Shown: positions 1-8,828, numbered from the stretch's first letter. The stretch is 64,000 bases of DNA from Bacteroidota bacterium (GCA_023416995.1 JAEZGI010000084.1:15848-79847); one strand, 5' to 3'. The notes: generated by a model not told the origin, from the letters alone. Numbers and translations are program-made.

Positions 1-138
1 TCGAAAAACATCCAGGTAGGTTTCCTTGCATTAAACAAAAAAGGAGAATATGGTGCCTACGCATTACAGAAAGGCTTCACCTACTCAGTAAAAAGTAACA
101 ACGTTGAAAAGGTTTTTGCTTCTGATCATTATTACTGA
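1..138 (+). CDS. Glycosylasparaginase (N4-(beta-N-acetylglucosaminyl)-L-asparaginase), C-terminal end only
   Basis: The window opens inside this reading frame; 45 codons remain before the TGA at 136-138. The remaining peptide includes VGFLALNKKGEYGAYALQKG, which resembles the C-terminal beta-strands of Ntn-hydrolase glycosylasparaginases (isoaspartyl peptidase family). These enzymes cleave the GlcNAc-Asn bond of N-glycoproteins and are usually exported. The catalytic Thr lies upstream of the window and cannot be checked. The gene is followed 23 bp later by a GntR regulator and then by cutC on the same strand, which suggests one transcription unit. The family call rests on a short tail, so it is moderate. 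Confidence 0.7.
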   Translation, partial: SKNIQVGFLALNKKGEYGAYALQKGFTYSVKSNNVEKVFASDHYY

Positions 139-161
139 TTCAGCGCACATACCCTGCTCTT

Positions 162-1178
162 ATGAAAAAAAAATTATCGGATCTTATAATGATAGACAAT
201 TCACTGGCCGTACCTATCTACAAACAAATAGTGCAATCTGTTTGCGGTGCAATTGATCGCGGTGAGCTACGGCAGAACGACACGCTACCTTCCGTTAACA
301 GCATTGCAGAAAAATTTTCGCTTGCGCGTGGTTCCGTGTTTTCAGCATACAACGAATTACGTGCTTCCGGTATCATTGACTCTATACCGGGCAAAGGTTA
401 TTTCATTACAAGCACTCAGACAAAACTGACCCAAACTGTCTGTGTATTATTCAGCAGGTTTAATGATGCATCCCAATTGATCTATGACAGCCTGATCGGG
501 CAATTGCCAAAAACCTGCAAGGTCCGGACATTTTTTTATAATCAAAACCGGGATGAGTTTGAAAATATCATCCGGGAAGAAGCCGCTTATTTTAATACTT
601 ATGTTATAGAGCCAGGTATCTTTAAAGACACCCCAGCTATACTTTCGGCACTGGATCCAAAACAGGTGTTATTACTGGATTCAGGATATAAGAAATTTAA
701 AAAAGCGTTTTCCGGGGTTTACAGCAATGTGGAAAAAGCACTGTCCGACTCACTTACGGAGCATAAACAGTCTGCGCTCAAATATAAAAGACTGTTTCTT
801 GTGATCCCTGATCAGATGCCCGCTAAAGAAATTGTTGCCGGCTTCAACAGGTTTGGTAAAACAGTCAATACTCCATGCGAGATACTTCATACAATTGATG
901 GTACCACGATCCGTAAGGGCGATGCGTTTATAGTACAAGACAACGCCCAACTCGTTGAGCTGGTTTCAGCGACAAAAGCGAAAGGTTTACAATCAGGCAC
1001 TGATATCGGTATCTTATCGCTGAGTGAATGTGTCTTAAAATCTGTGATTGGAGAGGGCATCACTACCCTATCCCCTGATTATCGTGCTATGGGTCGCACA
1101 GTAGCTGAATTGTTACTGACCAATGAGCAGCGCGTTGTAGAAAATCCATTTGTATATACAGACAGAAGTTCATTTTAA
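162..1178 (+). CDS. GntR-family transcriptional regulator with LacI-type effector domain
   Basis: The protein has 338 residues. Residues about 17-82 form a GntR winged helix-turn-helix, seen in the stretch from YKQIVQSV through LPSVNSIAEKF and ending in the wing GKGYFI. The remainder (about 90-335) looks like a periplasmic-binding-protein-like sensor of the kind found in LacI regulators rather than the usual FadR or HutC domains; this fusion is common in Bacteroidota sugar loci. It has no signal peptide and should act in the cytoplasm as a ligand-responsive DNA-binding protein. It sits between glycosylasparaginase and cutC with short gaps (23 and 14 bp), so it probably regulates this small operon. 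The ligand is unknown; a glycan-derived sugar is an inference from context. Confidence 0.88.
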   Translation: MKKKLSDLIMIDNSLAVPIYKQIVQSVCGAIDRGELRQNDTLPSVNSIAEKFSLARGSVFSAYNELRASGIIDSIPGKGYFITSTQTKLTQTVCVLFSRFNDASQLIYDSLIGQLPKTCKVRTFFYNQNRDEFENIIREEAAYFNTYVIEPGIFKDTPAILSALDPKQVLLLDSGYKKFKKAFSGVYSNVEKALSDSLTEHKQSALKYKRLFLVIPDQMPAKEIVAGFNRFGKTVNTPCEILHTIDGTTIRKGDAFIVQDNAQLVELVSATKAKGLQSGTDIGILSLSECVLKSVIGEGITTLSPDYRAMGRTVAELLLTNEQRVVENPFVYTDRSSF

Positions 1179-1192
1179 ACTATTAGTGCATT

Positions 1193-1918
1193 ATGGCGAA
1201 CAGCGGTATACTTGAAGTTTGTGCGTTTAATATACAGTCATGCTTAACCGCAGAAAAAGCGGGTGCGGTACGTGTAGAATTGTGTGATAACCCAATAGAG
1301 GGAGGAACAACTCCCAGTTACGGAACCATTAAACAGGTAAGGGATAAAATCGGGATCCTGTTATATCCAATTATAAGACCGAGGTCGGGCAATTATTTTT
1401 ACAGTGATGATGAATACGCAATCATCAGACACGAGATAATGATCTGTCGCGAATTAGGTTGTGATGGTATCTCAGTCGGAACACAAAAGATAGATGGAAC
1501 CATCGATATTGAATGGTTGAAGCGGATTGTTGAATGGGCCGGACCGATGGGCGTAACCTGTAATCGCGCTTTTGATGGTACGCCTGATCCTTTCCAGGCA
1601 CTTGAAGATATTATCGAAGCGGGTTGCGAACGGGTACTCACCTCTGGACAGGCTTCTGCTGCTCCTGATGCTGGTGCGTTATTGGGAAAGCTGGTGCAGC
1701 AGGCTGCAGGGCGGATCATCATAATGCCTGGTGCGGGGGTAAAATCTGCAAATATCGCAAAACTTGCTGCTGAGAGTGGTGCCACAGAGTTTCACTCTTC
1801 AGCCCGCGTGGCAGCACCAAACCCACTAACGTTTATCAATAAGCGCGTAACTGATTATGGTAATGTTTATGTTGCCGACGAGGCAGAAGTTCGTGCAATG
1901 GTGGCTGCTTTAAAGTGA
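1193..1918 (+). CDS. cutC: CutC family protein (TIM barrel)
   Basis: At 241 residues this is the usual length for CutC. The N-terminus has the family signature (EVCAFNIQSC, then AGAVRVELCDN and GGTTPSYG), and the interior keeps GCDGISVGTQ, CNRAFD and IIIMPGAGV. CutC was named for copper homeostasis in E. coli, but that role is disputed and its biochemical activity is unsettled. It is cytoplasmic with no export signal. The start codon lies 14 bp after the GntR stop, so the two are almost certainly co-transcribed. Its placement with a glycosylasparaginase and a sugar-type regulator argues for a role in glycan-derived metabolism rather than copper (inference). Confidence 0.9.
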   Translation: MANSGILEVCAFNIQSCLTAEKAGAVRVELCDNPIEGGTTPSYGTIKQVRDKIGILLYPIIRPRSGNYFYSDDEYAIIRHEIMICRELGCDGISVGTQKIDGTIDIEWLKRIVEWAGPMGVTCNRAFDGTPDPFQALEDIIEAGCERVLTSGQASAAPDAGALLGKLVQQAAGRIIIMPGAGVKSANIAKLAAESGATEFHSSARVAAPNPLTFINKRVTDYGNVYVADEAEVRAMVAALK

Positions 1919-2018
1919 TTCAAACACCGTTGTTCAATTACCGAAAACCATCTTTAATTCTTAACTTTTTGATGGCACTTCATGTGCAGCCGCTGTTGGC
2001 GACTGCTAACGAAGGCAT

Positions 2019-2039
2019 GTAAGGAACAGTGTTCCTTAC
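2019..2039. other. Perfect 9-bp inverted repeat at the end of the GH127 gene
   Basis: GTAAGGAAC and GTTCCTTAC are separated by three bases. The right arm overlaps the stop codon of the minus-strand GH127 gene. Neither side has a T-tract, so it is not a canonical intrinsic terminator. It could protect a 3' end or separate the convergent cutC and GH127 transcripts (inference). Confidence 0.35.
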
Positions 2040-4390
2040 CTGGTTAAACGAACATTAAACACCCTGGCAGTTTTGGAATTGTTCCTGGCGGCAAACTTAA
2101 CCTCAACGGTCTCACCAAGCCCTTGTGACCATTTATCCGTTAATTCATAGTCAATGTCAACGAGCTGTTCGCCCTTAGAACCATCAAGGGATACTGTTCG
2201 AAACAACCGGTTGTCAATGAAAATATCAAAATCTTTACTTAGTTCACTTCCATAATAAGTTACCCGCAATTTTTTTGCGGCTTTATTTTCATTTTTCAAT
2301 TCGTAACTAAACCAGCCTGCGGCATTCCTCCAACGACTATCATTCAAGATGCCGGTTTCAGTTTTCTCCCCCCTGAACTTATGCTCGACTTCGGGTTGCT
2401 GTTCACCCGGTGTTACCTCGTCGAGTGTAATTTCCTGCAGCGCCATCCGTTTTTGTTCCGCTTCCTCAAGGTCATTTTTAATTGTTTGAAGGCCCTGTTT
2501 GTCTGTTATCCGCCAATAGATCATATAACGGGAATCATGAATGGTATAAAAAGGTTGCAACACCAGCTGTTGAGACGCAGCCGGATAAATCAAAGACGCC
2601 GCGCTAAAAAACATCGGTTTGCCTTTTACCGGCTTTAGTTGCACGGCAGGTTCTTGTTGACTGGTAATAATAAAAGGAGCATTGTTGATAGGATACAACT
2701 TCCCGTTGGCCACATGTCCCATCCGGCTGTCATCGGCCCTTAAACCAGTTAAATTTGCCGAATCGGTTTTAGCTGCAAGCACAATGGGTCCGTAAACAAA
2801 CGAGCCCCAGGGCGAACCGTCCGGAAGATATTCTGTTTTCGGATGCATGGGCAATTGAACCGAAACAACGTCGTCCGACTTCCACGATCTTTCTACAGTT
2901 ACATATCCCGAAGCGTTTTTTCCTACTTTAACTTTATTACCGTTCACCAACACTTGCATCTTGCCCTCTTTTATCCATGAAGGATAACGGATATGAATAC
3001 CAAAAGACGCAGGTTTATCCAACTTAAGTTTGATAGTCGTTTTTTCTTCATAAGGAAATGAGGTTTTTTGTTCTATCGTCAACCCCTTTTCTCTCCAGTT
3101 AAGGGTAGAAGCCATGAACAAGCTTACGAACAGGTCGTTCTCATTATGCGCATAAATCAACTCACCATATTTACCGTGGTTTTCAATACCTGATCCAACG
3201 CAACACCAAAAACTTTCCTGGGGTTGCGAATACACCCGGTAATGTTGTGGGCGCATGGGTGTAAAATAAACGAAGCCGCCGTCTGGATGCTGCGACGAAA
3301 GGATATGATTATACAATGCCCGCTCATAATAATCCAGGTAACTGCTTTGAGAATTTGAAAAAAACAGGTTCGCAGATAACCGTAACATATTATAGGTGTT
3401 GCAGGTTTCGGGCCCCTGTATATCATTTATCATGGAAGAAAAATCTGAAGCCGGATGAAAATGCTCCCGCACACTGTTACCACCAATTGAGACAGAACGA
3501 TTTTTTACTACCCTGTTCCAAAAGAAATGCGCAGCATTATTCCACGATGTGTCTCCGCTGATTTGCGCTATCCGTTCAAAGCCGATCACCTTAGGTATTT
3601 GCGTATTGGCATGCAGTCCCGTTAAAGAATCCTGGTTATGAATAAGAGGGTCAAGGATACGCCGGTGCGATAGTTTGCGGGCGAGCTCCAGGTACTTATC
3701 ATTTCCGGTAATAAAAGCTGCATCGGCAAATATTTCATTCAATCCACCGTGTTCACTTCGAAGCATGTCCTGGAACTGACTATCACTAAGTGTTGCACTG
3801 ATGCCGGCGAACCAGTCGCATAGTTTAAGGAACATTTCTCTGGCCTTTGTATTACCTGCGATTAAATAAGCGTCGCGCAGACCCGCAAATGTTTTATGAA
3901 TGTTGTATAAAGGCACCCATTTACCATTGAGCGAAAAACCGCCTGCATTGATCTTTGCATCCTTTATTTCCTGCCACAATGCTTTACTGCCTGGAATGCC
4001 GCCAACATAACCATTCCCGTTCTGTTGCTGGCAGGCATCGAGTACATCAATCATATAGTTGAGCCTGTCATTTACTTCTTTGTTCGCAGTTGCAGCATAC
4101 ATGTTGGCCAGCGCCGATAAATAATGCCCGCCTGTGTGTCCATCAAGCCCGGTATTTTCCCAGTTACCGTAGCTTTTTGCTTTCGTTTCCAAACCGGCTT
4201 CTCTCAAATAAGGAGCCAGCAATCGGTCAGGGTCGAGCGCAAGAATATACTGCATATCTGTCTGCTGCGCCTGTTTAAAAGGACCATCAAGCAAGCGTAC
4301 TGACGACAGCGGAAACGACTGAACTTTTGGCTGCGAAAAACACAAGGTGGAACCCGACAACAAAACAAATAAAAACGAACTTTTCTTCAT
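2036..4390 (-). CDS. GH127 beta-L-arabinofuranosidase (DUF1680), exported
   Basis: From the chosen start the protein has 784 residues and begins with MKKSSFLFVLLSG, a clear signal peptide ending near CFSQ. An ATG 48 bp further upstream is open, but it would put a charged tail before the signal peptide. The glycan-hydrolase barrel spans roughly residues 25-540 and keeps the GH127 active-site elements: PETCNTYN (E328, C330) and FWCCVGSG (C396, C397). In characterised members such as HypBA1 the matching Glu and Cys residues bind zinc, and one Cys is the nucleophile. The C-terminal part (about 540-784) looks like beta-sandwich modules. The likely substrate is beta-linked L-arabinofuranose on plant glycans or glycoproteins (family knowledge). 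The gene stands alone, convergent with cutC. Confidence 0.92.
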   Translation of the reverse strand: MKKSSFLFVLLSGSTLCFSQPKVQSFPLSSVRLLDGPFKQAQQTDMQYILALDPDRLLAPYLREAGLETKAKSYGNWENTGLDGHTGGHYLSALANMYAATANKEVNDRLNYMIDVLDACQQQNGNGYVGGIPGSKALWQEIKDAKINAGGFSLNGKWVPLYNIHKTFAGLRDAYLIAGNTKAREMFLKLCDWFAGISATLSDSQFQDMLRSEHGGLNEIFADAAFITGNDKYLELARKLSHRRILDPLIHNQDSLTGLHANTQIPKVIGFERIAQISGDTSWNNAAHFFWNRVVKNRSVSIGGNSVREHFHPASDFSSMINDIQGPETCNTYNMLRLSANLFFSNSQSSYLDYYERALYNHILSSQHPDGGFVYFTPMRPQHYRVYSQPQESFWCCVGSGIENHGKYGELIYAHNENDLFVSLFMASTLNWREKGLTIEQKTSFPYEEKTTIKLKLDKPASFGIHIRYPSWIKEGKMQVLVNGNKVKVGKNASGYVTVERSWKSDDVVSVQLPMHPKTEYLPDGSPWGSFVYGPIVLAAKTDSANLTGLRADDSRMGHVANGKLYPINNAPFIITSQQEPAVQLKPVKGKPMFFSAASLIYPAASQQLVLQPFYTIHDSRYMIYWRITDKQGLQTIKNDLEEAEQKRMALQEITLDEVTPGEQQPEVEHKFRGEKTETGILNDSRWRNAAGWFSYELKNENKAAKKLRVTYYGSELSKDFDIFIDNRLFRTVSLDGSKGEQLVDIDYELTDKWSQGLGETVEVKFAARNNSKTARVFNVRLTR

Positions 4391-4783
4391 AACGAACAAT
4401 TTACTTGATTTACCCTTGCTTTTTGTCATCGTTTGCAAAACGTTTTATATAGAAAATACTGCTTCCCAAGGCAGGCAATGCATATTTCACCAAAAATAAT
4501 CAAGGATCACGTTCTATAGTTTCTCAGCACTTAAAAGATGAATCTCATAGTATCAGGCTTTAGGGAAATACCAGTGATCATTGCATGAAAACTGCTGCCG
4601 GATTTGTAATCACGACAGGTAGAGTTTGTAGTGACAACAATTTACACTGTTTACAATTTAAGTTACGATACAAATGCTGCACGGGGGCCGGATCCGATTA
4701 GCTTTGTTGTGTCAAACCTTCCAACGGATATGAGATGCAAAACGGGGTTTACACGGATCCAATTCATTACTAAATCAACAATT
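4391..4783. other. Divergent intergenic region between GH127 and the small secreted protein
   Basis: No gene of its own was found in this 393-bp stretch. It holds the GH127 promoter candidate described separately and, near 4645-4662, two TTTACA-type repeats upstream of the rightward gene. A reading frame open from 4631 continues into the rightward gene, but its first 51 codons look like untranslated leader. Confidence 0.5.
4437..4498 (-). promoter_or_regulatory. Possible promoter and CG-centred operator upstream of the GH127 gene
   Basis: Read on the minus strand, TATTTTTG (4498-4491) matches the Bacteroidota -7 consensus TAnnTTTG; no clear -33 TTTG lies at the right spacing. A perfect 10-bp palindrome AAAACGTTTT (4437-4446) lies between this box and the start codon. 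CG-centred palindromes of this type are typical LacI-family operators, and the position would suit repression by blocking elongation. Both assignments are by pattern only. Confidence 0.35.
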
Positions 4784-5323
4784 ATGAAGAAAGTAATTTA
4801 TGCGCTGCTCTTACCACTGGTTGTGGCAGGCGGACTGGTATTTGCGAATCACGAAATCAAAAATGGATCTTCTGAACAAGCCACCATGAAGCCGGCCGCG
4901 GTGGCAAAAAAAGAATCCATATCTGCAAGGTGGGAGGATACTCCTGATGGCATAAGATATACAAAATGGACATTGTCTCCGGAAGGTAAAAAAGTGCTAG
5001 ATGGTGCTGCCAAAATAAAGAATCATGTAAGCGCTTCGGCGAATATGGAGGCTGTTGTAACTTCTCTTTCTCTTCCTTCCGGCTCAAGATTAGGTTTTGG
5101 TGTGATGGTGCGTATTGACGGGGTTGATTATATTTTAAAATTCGACCCTGAGCAATCACAACTGGCGCCATTGCGAAGCCTGGAAGTCGACGACAAAATA
5201 ATTGTTAGAAGCCATGTAATATCACATGCGCCGAAGTATGCTTACCCGATTATAACAGGCGAATACGTAGAACGGGATGGTAAGATATTTTTTAAGCGGG
5301 CACCTCGCATAGGTGGTTGTTGA
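4784..5323 (+). CDS. Hypothetical secreted protein
   Basis: I do not recognise the family. The chosen ATG gives 179 residues starting with MKKVIYALLLPLVVAGGLVFA, a typical signal peptide with cleavage near residue 21-22. The mature part is soluble and mixed in charge, with a likely beta-rich core around LRLGFGVMVRIDGVDYILKF-like strands and a short C-terminal tail ending in GGC. The frame stays open for 51 codons upstream of this start, but that extension has no signal-peptide character. It reads away from GH127 and runs toward the stressosome operon, so it is probably monocistronic. Confidence 0.65.
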   Translation: MKKVIYALLLPLVVAGGLVFANHEIKNGSSEQATMKPAAVAKKESISARWEDTPDGIRYTKWTLSPEGKKVLDGAAKIKNHVSASANMEAVVTSLSLPSGSRLGFGVMVRIDGVDYILKFDPEQSQLAPLRSLEVDDKIIVRSHVISHAPKYAYPIITGEYVERDGKIFFKRAPRIGGC

Positions 5324-5369
5324 GGCGAATGTTACCAAACCCAATCAAAGGATGTATTGCGCGGACCAT

Positions 5370-5771
5370 CTAGTTCAGGTTTAGAATTCTTCTGCAGACA
5401 GTGGCAGCTTCTGAAAATGATGTAGGTTTCATTTCATAACCTGTTATACCAAGGCTTAATGCTTTATCCTTTTCAACAGGATTAACAGATGTTGAATAAA
5501 TTGTTACCGGTATTGCATTAAATCTTTGATCAGAACGTATCATTTGCAAAGTCTGGATGCCGTTTAGTACGGGCATGTTCAGATCAAGAACGATCATTGA
5601 TGGGAGGTTATTTTCGCTAAAAAGCTTTTCAAGCAGACTAAGTGCCTGCCGGCCGCCGGAGGCCAGGGTTAATGTGTGTTCAACATTCAGTTCATGAAGA
5701 GTATCTTCCATAATCATCCGATCATCGGCATCATCGTCGATCATTAATATATGCGGCTTAGTCATGGCCAA
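5370..5771 (-). CDS. Single-domain response regulator (CheY/Rcp1-like)
   Basis: The 133 residues are one receiver domain with no output domain. The acidic pocket is IDDDADDR (residues 11-18), the phosphoacceptor is D63 in VLDLNMP, and the conserved lysine is K115 in MKPTS. It is the last gene of the six-gene stressosome operon and overlaps the kinase gene by 14 bp, or 8 bp if the second Met at 5765 is the start. The overlap makes it the likely partner of that kinase. Without an output domain it must act by protein contact or as a phosphorelay step (inference). Confidence 0.9.
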   Translation of the reverse strand: MAMTKPHILMIDDDADDRMIMEDTLHELNVEHTLTLASGGRQALSLLEKLFSENNLPSMIVLDLNMPVLNGIQTLQMIRSDQRFNAIPVTIYSTSVNPVEKDKALSLGITGYEMKPTSFSEAATVCRRILNLN

Positions 5772-7437
5772 TATTTTTTAACATCGGTAATCGCACATAG
5801 AACACCGCTCCCTGACCCTCAATACTGCTGGCACGGATGGAGCCACGGTGTAAATGAACAATTTTTTTACAGATAGCGAGTCCCAGGCCGGTCCCGTCAT
5901 ATACCTCTTTGTTGTGCAGCCTTTGGAACAAAGCAAAGATCTGCAACTTGTATTCTTCATTGAATCCAATACCATTATCTGCAATAGAAATTTCAACAAA
6001 CTGGTCCTCAGTATTGGCATTGACATGCACTTCAGGACGCTGATCCGGTCGTACAAATTTGAGGGAATTTGTAATCAGGTTGGAAAATACCTGGCCGAGA
6101 AGCCCATAGTTTCCTGGTATCTCCGGCATCTCACCCAGAAAAATCGTGGCGTTTTTTGATGCTATAAGTGAGTCCAGTTCCTGTAATACATCCTTCATAA
6201 GAACATTCAGTGAAACCGTTTCAAACGTGATAGATTCCTTGCCAACGCGTGCAAACTGCAAGGTATCGTGGATAAGATTTCGCATCCTTACCGAAGCCTG
6301 ATTGATCTTTGTAACCATACGGATCTTCTCATTTTCGTCAAGTTTATCAGATCGCCGCAGCAGGGAATCAGAATAATACATCATTTTACGAACCGGTTCC
6401 TGCAGATCATGCGAAGTGACATATGCAAACTGCTGCAGTTCAGCGTTTGTCTGGTTAAGATCCTGGATATATTTTTCCAGAATTTCCTGGTTCGCATTCA
6501 GCTTTTCCTGGGCTTTTTTTAATTCCACATTATCCTTAAGTGTTTCTTCCAGCATCTTTTGGTTATGGATATCCACCATATAACCGCTCCAGTATTGCTG
6601 ACCGGGGCTGTCGCCCTTGAGTGGTGACAATGTCACCTGGTGCCATGTGTACTCGCCGGATTTATTCCGGATCCTGCATTGGGTTGTAAGATTCATATCA
6701 GTTGCATTTTGCAGACAACTAAGAAGAAAAGCAAACCCATCATAGTCAGACTGATGAATGATTTTTGTCCAGTCCCAGGCCTCTTGTCCGGTAACCGACT
6801 CACCAGTTAACTCATGAAGCCATTCGTTGGCATATAGCAGGTTACCCCGTTCATCAACCGAAAAGATAACAAGGGGTAGAGAATTTGTCAGTGTCCGGTG
6901 ATCGTTTTCGCTTCGTTGCAGCTTCATCGACATGTCCTGCAACTGCTCATTCTTACGTTTTAGTTCATCATAAGGTGAAAACGAAGGTTCATTCCGATAG
7001 ATGTATCGCCACTCATCAATTTTCAGATTATCGATGCGTGTCGGTGAGCTGAAGAAATATTGGATCTCAACTACAGTCATATCTCCGCTGACAGATACTG
7101 TTATATTGCTGACCAGTTTTTTTGCATAACTGACTCCGGTATTCTGAGCTTGTCCCTTATGAAACTTGCTTGACAGCGATGCTACAATATATTGATCCCG
7201 GTCGTCAGTTTTTATAGAAAGTTTTAACAGGCCGCCCTGTTGTGTTTCCAGCACACCCCGTGCAATCTCAGAGACCGCAGTGGCTATTGTAGTTTGGGAT
7301 GACAATGAAAGTCCGGCAAGCTCAGCAAGTTTCATGGAACGGCGGTGAGCAAGAATCAAATCCATTTCATTGTCAAGCTGTATCCGGGCGATTTCAAATA
7401 TCATCATAATTGATTTGACATTGCGCCACTGAAACAT
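5758..7437 (-). CDS. Sensor histidine kinase with degenerate RsbT-like N-terminus and PAS domain
   Basis: The protein has 559 residues and no membrane segment. Residues about 11-130 resemble the GHKL fold of RsbT (the N-box-like ATAVSEIARGV at 52-62) but lack a recognisable DxGxG nucleotide-binding box. A PAS/PAC pair follows (about 175-295), then a coiled linker, a HisKA domain with phospho-acceptor H343 in SHDLQEP, and a HATPase ending with DNGIGF and GTGLGL. This is the bacteriophytochrome-like kinase type. The first 43 bp overlap the upstream phosphatase gene; starts at 7407 or 7404 are also possible. It probably links stressosome signalling to the adjacent receiver protein (inference from gene order and the RsbT-like domain). 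Confidence 0.88.
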   Translation of the reverse strand: MFQWRNVKSIMMIFEIARIQLDNEMDLILAHRRSMKLAELAGLSLSSQTTIATAVSEIARGVLETQQGGLLKLSIKTDDRDQYIVASLSSKFHKGQAQNTGVSYAKKLVSNITVSVSGDMTVVEIQYFFSSPTRIDNLKIDEWRYIYRNEPSFSPYDELKRKNEQLQDMSMKLQRSENDHRTLTNSLPLVIFSVDERGNLLYANEWLHELTGESVTGQEAWDWTKIIHQSDYDGFAFLLSCLQNATDMNLTTQCRIRNKSGEYTWHQVTLSPLKGDSPGQQYWSGYMVDIHNQKMLEETLKDNVELKKAQEKLNANQEILEKYIQDLNQTNAELQQFAYVTSHDLQEPVRKMMYYSDSLLRRSDKLDENEKIRMVTKINQASVRMRNLIHDTLQFARVGKESITFETVSLNVLMKDVLQELDSLIASKNATIFLGEMPEIPGNYGLLGQVFSNLITNSLKFVRPDQRPEVHVNANTEDQFVEISIADNGIGFNEEYKLQIFALFQRLHNKEVYDGTGLGLAICKKIVHLHRGSIRASSIEGQGAVFYVRLPMLKNIGHD

Positions 7438-8422
7438 CGTCAGTATGGCGATTAAAATCTTTTAAAATTGCCGCACAAAGTATGGAGGGATCATACCTGT
7501 TTATTCCCTGGTATTTTTGTGTATCCCATCTTGATTTGATGCCATCACTACACATAATAAAAAATTGACCAGGTTCAAAGATTGTTTCCTGCGACTTAAG
7601 GGTGTTGGGAAGCTTCATTCCAATAATACCGTTGTAAGCGAGGTAATTTTTGGGAGCCGAGGATGAAAACAATTTGGTGGATATGTTCCCAACTCCGCAC
7701 ACTCTCGCGATTTTTGCATCCAGATCAAATACTATTACCGTTGCTACAAGTCCACGTGTTCTCTTTACATCATCGCTAATGACCCGCAAAATATCTTCTG
7801 GCTGATTGGATCTCGTTTTTAAAAAACTATCTCCCGCACTCTTAACCGCATATTCCGCGTCCGGTCCATGTCCCAGGCCATCTCCCAGCATAAAAGCAAC
7901 ACTGCCTGCATTCTTTCTGATGAAAAACCCATCACCACAGGCTGTTTCGCCGTTTTTAGGTATAACTATGCTGTTTGCCAAATAGGATGACCGCGGCCTT
8001 CGGCTTTTTTCTGTATTTGAATCGAATACGCGAATCAACTGTACTGTTCCCCAGTTTTTCAAACTGTAAATCTGGAAAAAATCGCTTAGGCGCTTAATCG
8101 AACCTAATCCATGCCCCAATGTATTTTTTGTTGACACTCCATCCCCTGTCATCTTTGCAACATCCTTCATACCCGGCCCATTGTCAATGCTGATGATCTC
8201 AAGACCCTGAACGTTTTGCTGCTCAATAAGTTTAACTAAAAGTTCTCCACCACCAGCGTGCTTTACAAGATTGGTGACAATCTCCGCAATAATTATATCG
8301 ATCTGACTAATCCTTGTTTCGGCGAATCCGGCTTCAACTGCCAGGGAATGTATTTTTTTTTTGAGAATAGCGAAATAACTACGGTCATTTGCACTAAGAA
8401 CAAGATGAAGTCGATTAACCAT
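7394..8422 (-). CDS. RsbT-like ATPase fused to a SpoIIE/RsbX-type PP2C phosphatase
   Basis: The protein has 342 residues. The N-terminal part (1-135) is an RsbT/RsbW-type GHKL kinase domain with an N-box (IIAEIVTNLVKH), a G1 box (DNGPGM) and a G2 region (TLGHGLGSIKRL). Residues about 150-340 form a PP2C phosphatase of the SpoIIE/RsbX type with the metal-binding motifs GDGLGHG, CSDG and TDDVSV. In Bacillus RsbX dephosphorylates RsbS and RsbR and so resets the stressosome; this protein probably has that role. The gene overlaps rsbT by 8 bp and the downstream kinase gene by up to 44 bp, so translation is probably coupled. Confidence 0.9.
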   Translation of the reverse strand: MVNRLHLVLSANDRSYFAILKKKIHSLAVEAGFAETRISQIDIIIAEIVTNLVKHAGGGELLVKLIEQQNVQGLEIISIDNGPGMKDVAKMTGDGVSTKNTLGHGLGSIKRLSDFFQIYSLKNWGTVQLIRVFDSNTEKSRRPRSSYLANSIVIPKNGETACGDGFFIRKNAGSVAFMLGDGLGHGPDAEYAVKSAGDSFLKTRSNQPEDILRVISDDVKRTRGLVATVIVFDLDAKIARVCGVGNISTKLFSSSAPKNYLAYNGIIGMKLPNTLKSQETIFEPGQFFIMCSDGIKSRWDTQKYQGINRYDPSILCAAILKDFNRHTDDVSVAQCQINYDDI

Positions 8423-8828
8423 TCTTCCATTTTATAACTGTAACCGTAGTTCCAGTGCCCACTACACTTTTAATATCAAATTCGTTAACCAGTCGTTTCG
8501 TACCAGGTAAACCAATGCCAAGACTTTTCCCCGATGAATAACCATCTTTCATCGCAAGATTGATGTCAGCAATGCCGGGTCCCTTGTCAGTAAATATCAG
8601 CCTGATACCAGTGTTACGGTCTTCCGTTACAACCTCAATCATAGCCGTTCCACCTTTACCATATTTAAGCATATTACGCACAAGTTCGCTGGCGGCAGTA
8701 ATCAGCTTGGTCTGATTAACAAGGCTCATACCGATTTTAACAGCAAATTCCTTTACGCGGTTCCGGAAAGGAACAACATCCTGTTCCCTTTCAATTTTCA
8801 TTGCATCTTTATTCAGCACTATCTTCAT
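8415..8828 (-). CDS. rsbT: RsbT-like serine/threonine kinase of the stressosome
   Basis: From the ATG at 8828 the protein has 137 residues, close to Bacillus RsbT. It keeps the N-box (ASELVRNML, E48/N52), G1 box DKGPGI (81-86) and G2 box SLGIGLPGTKRL, ending with the family-typical IKWK. An earlier ATG at 8894 is open, but it would add 22 basic residues and overlap rsbS by 86 bp. With the chosen start the overlap is 20 bp. In known stressosomes RsbT phosphorylates RsbS and RsbR, leaves the complex under stress and activates a downstream partner; in Bacillus that partner is the phosphatase RsbU, which is absent here. Confidence 0.92.
   Translation of the reverse strand: MKIVLNKDAMKIEREQDVVPFRNRVKEFAVKIGMSLVNQTKLITAASELVRNMLKYGKGGTAMIEVVTEDRNTGIRLIFTDKGPGIADINLAMKDGYSSGKSLGIGLPGTKRLVNEFDIKSVVGTGTTVTVIKWKNG

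Noticed and set aside
4391..4438. Longer N-terminus for the GH127 protein
   Set aside because: The extra 16 residues are polar and basic and would precede a normal signal peptide; the extension also covers the putative operator.
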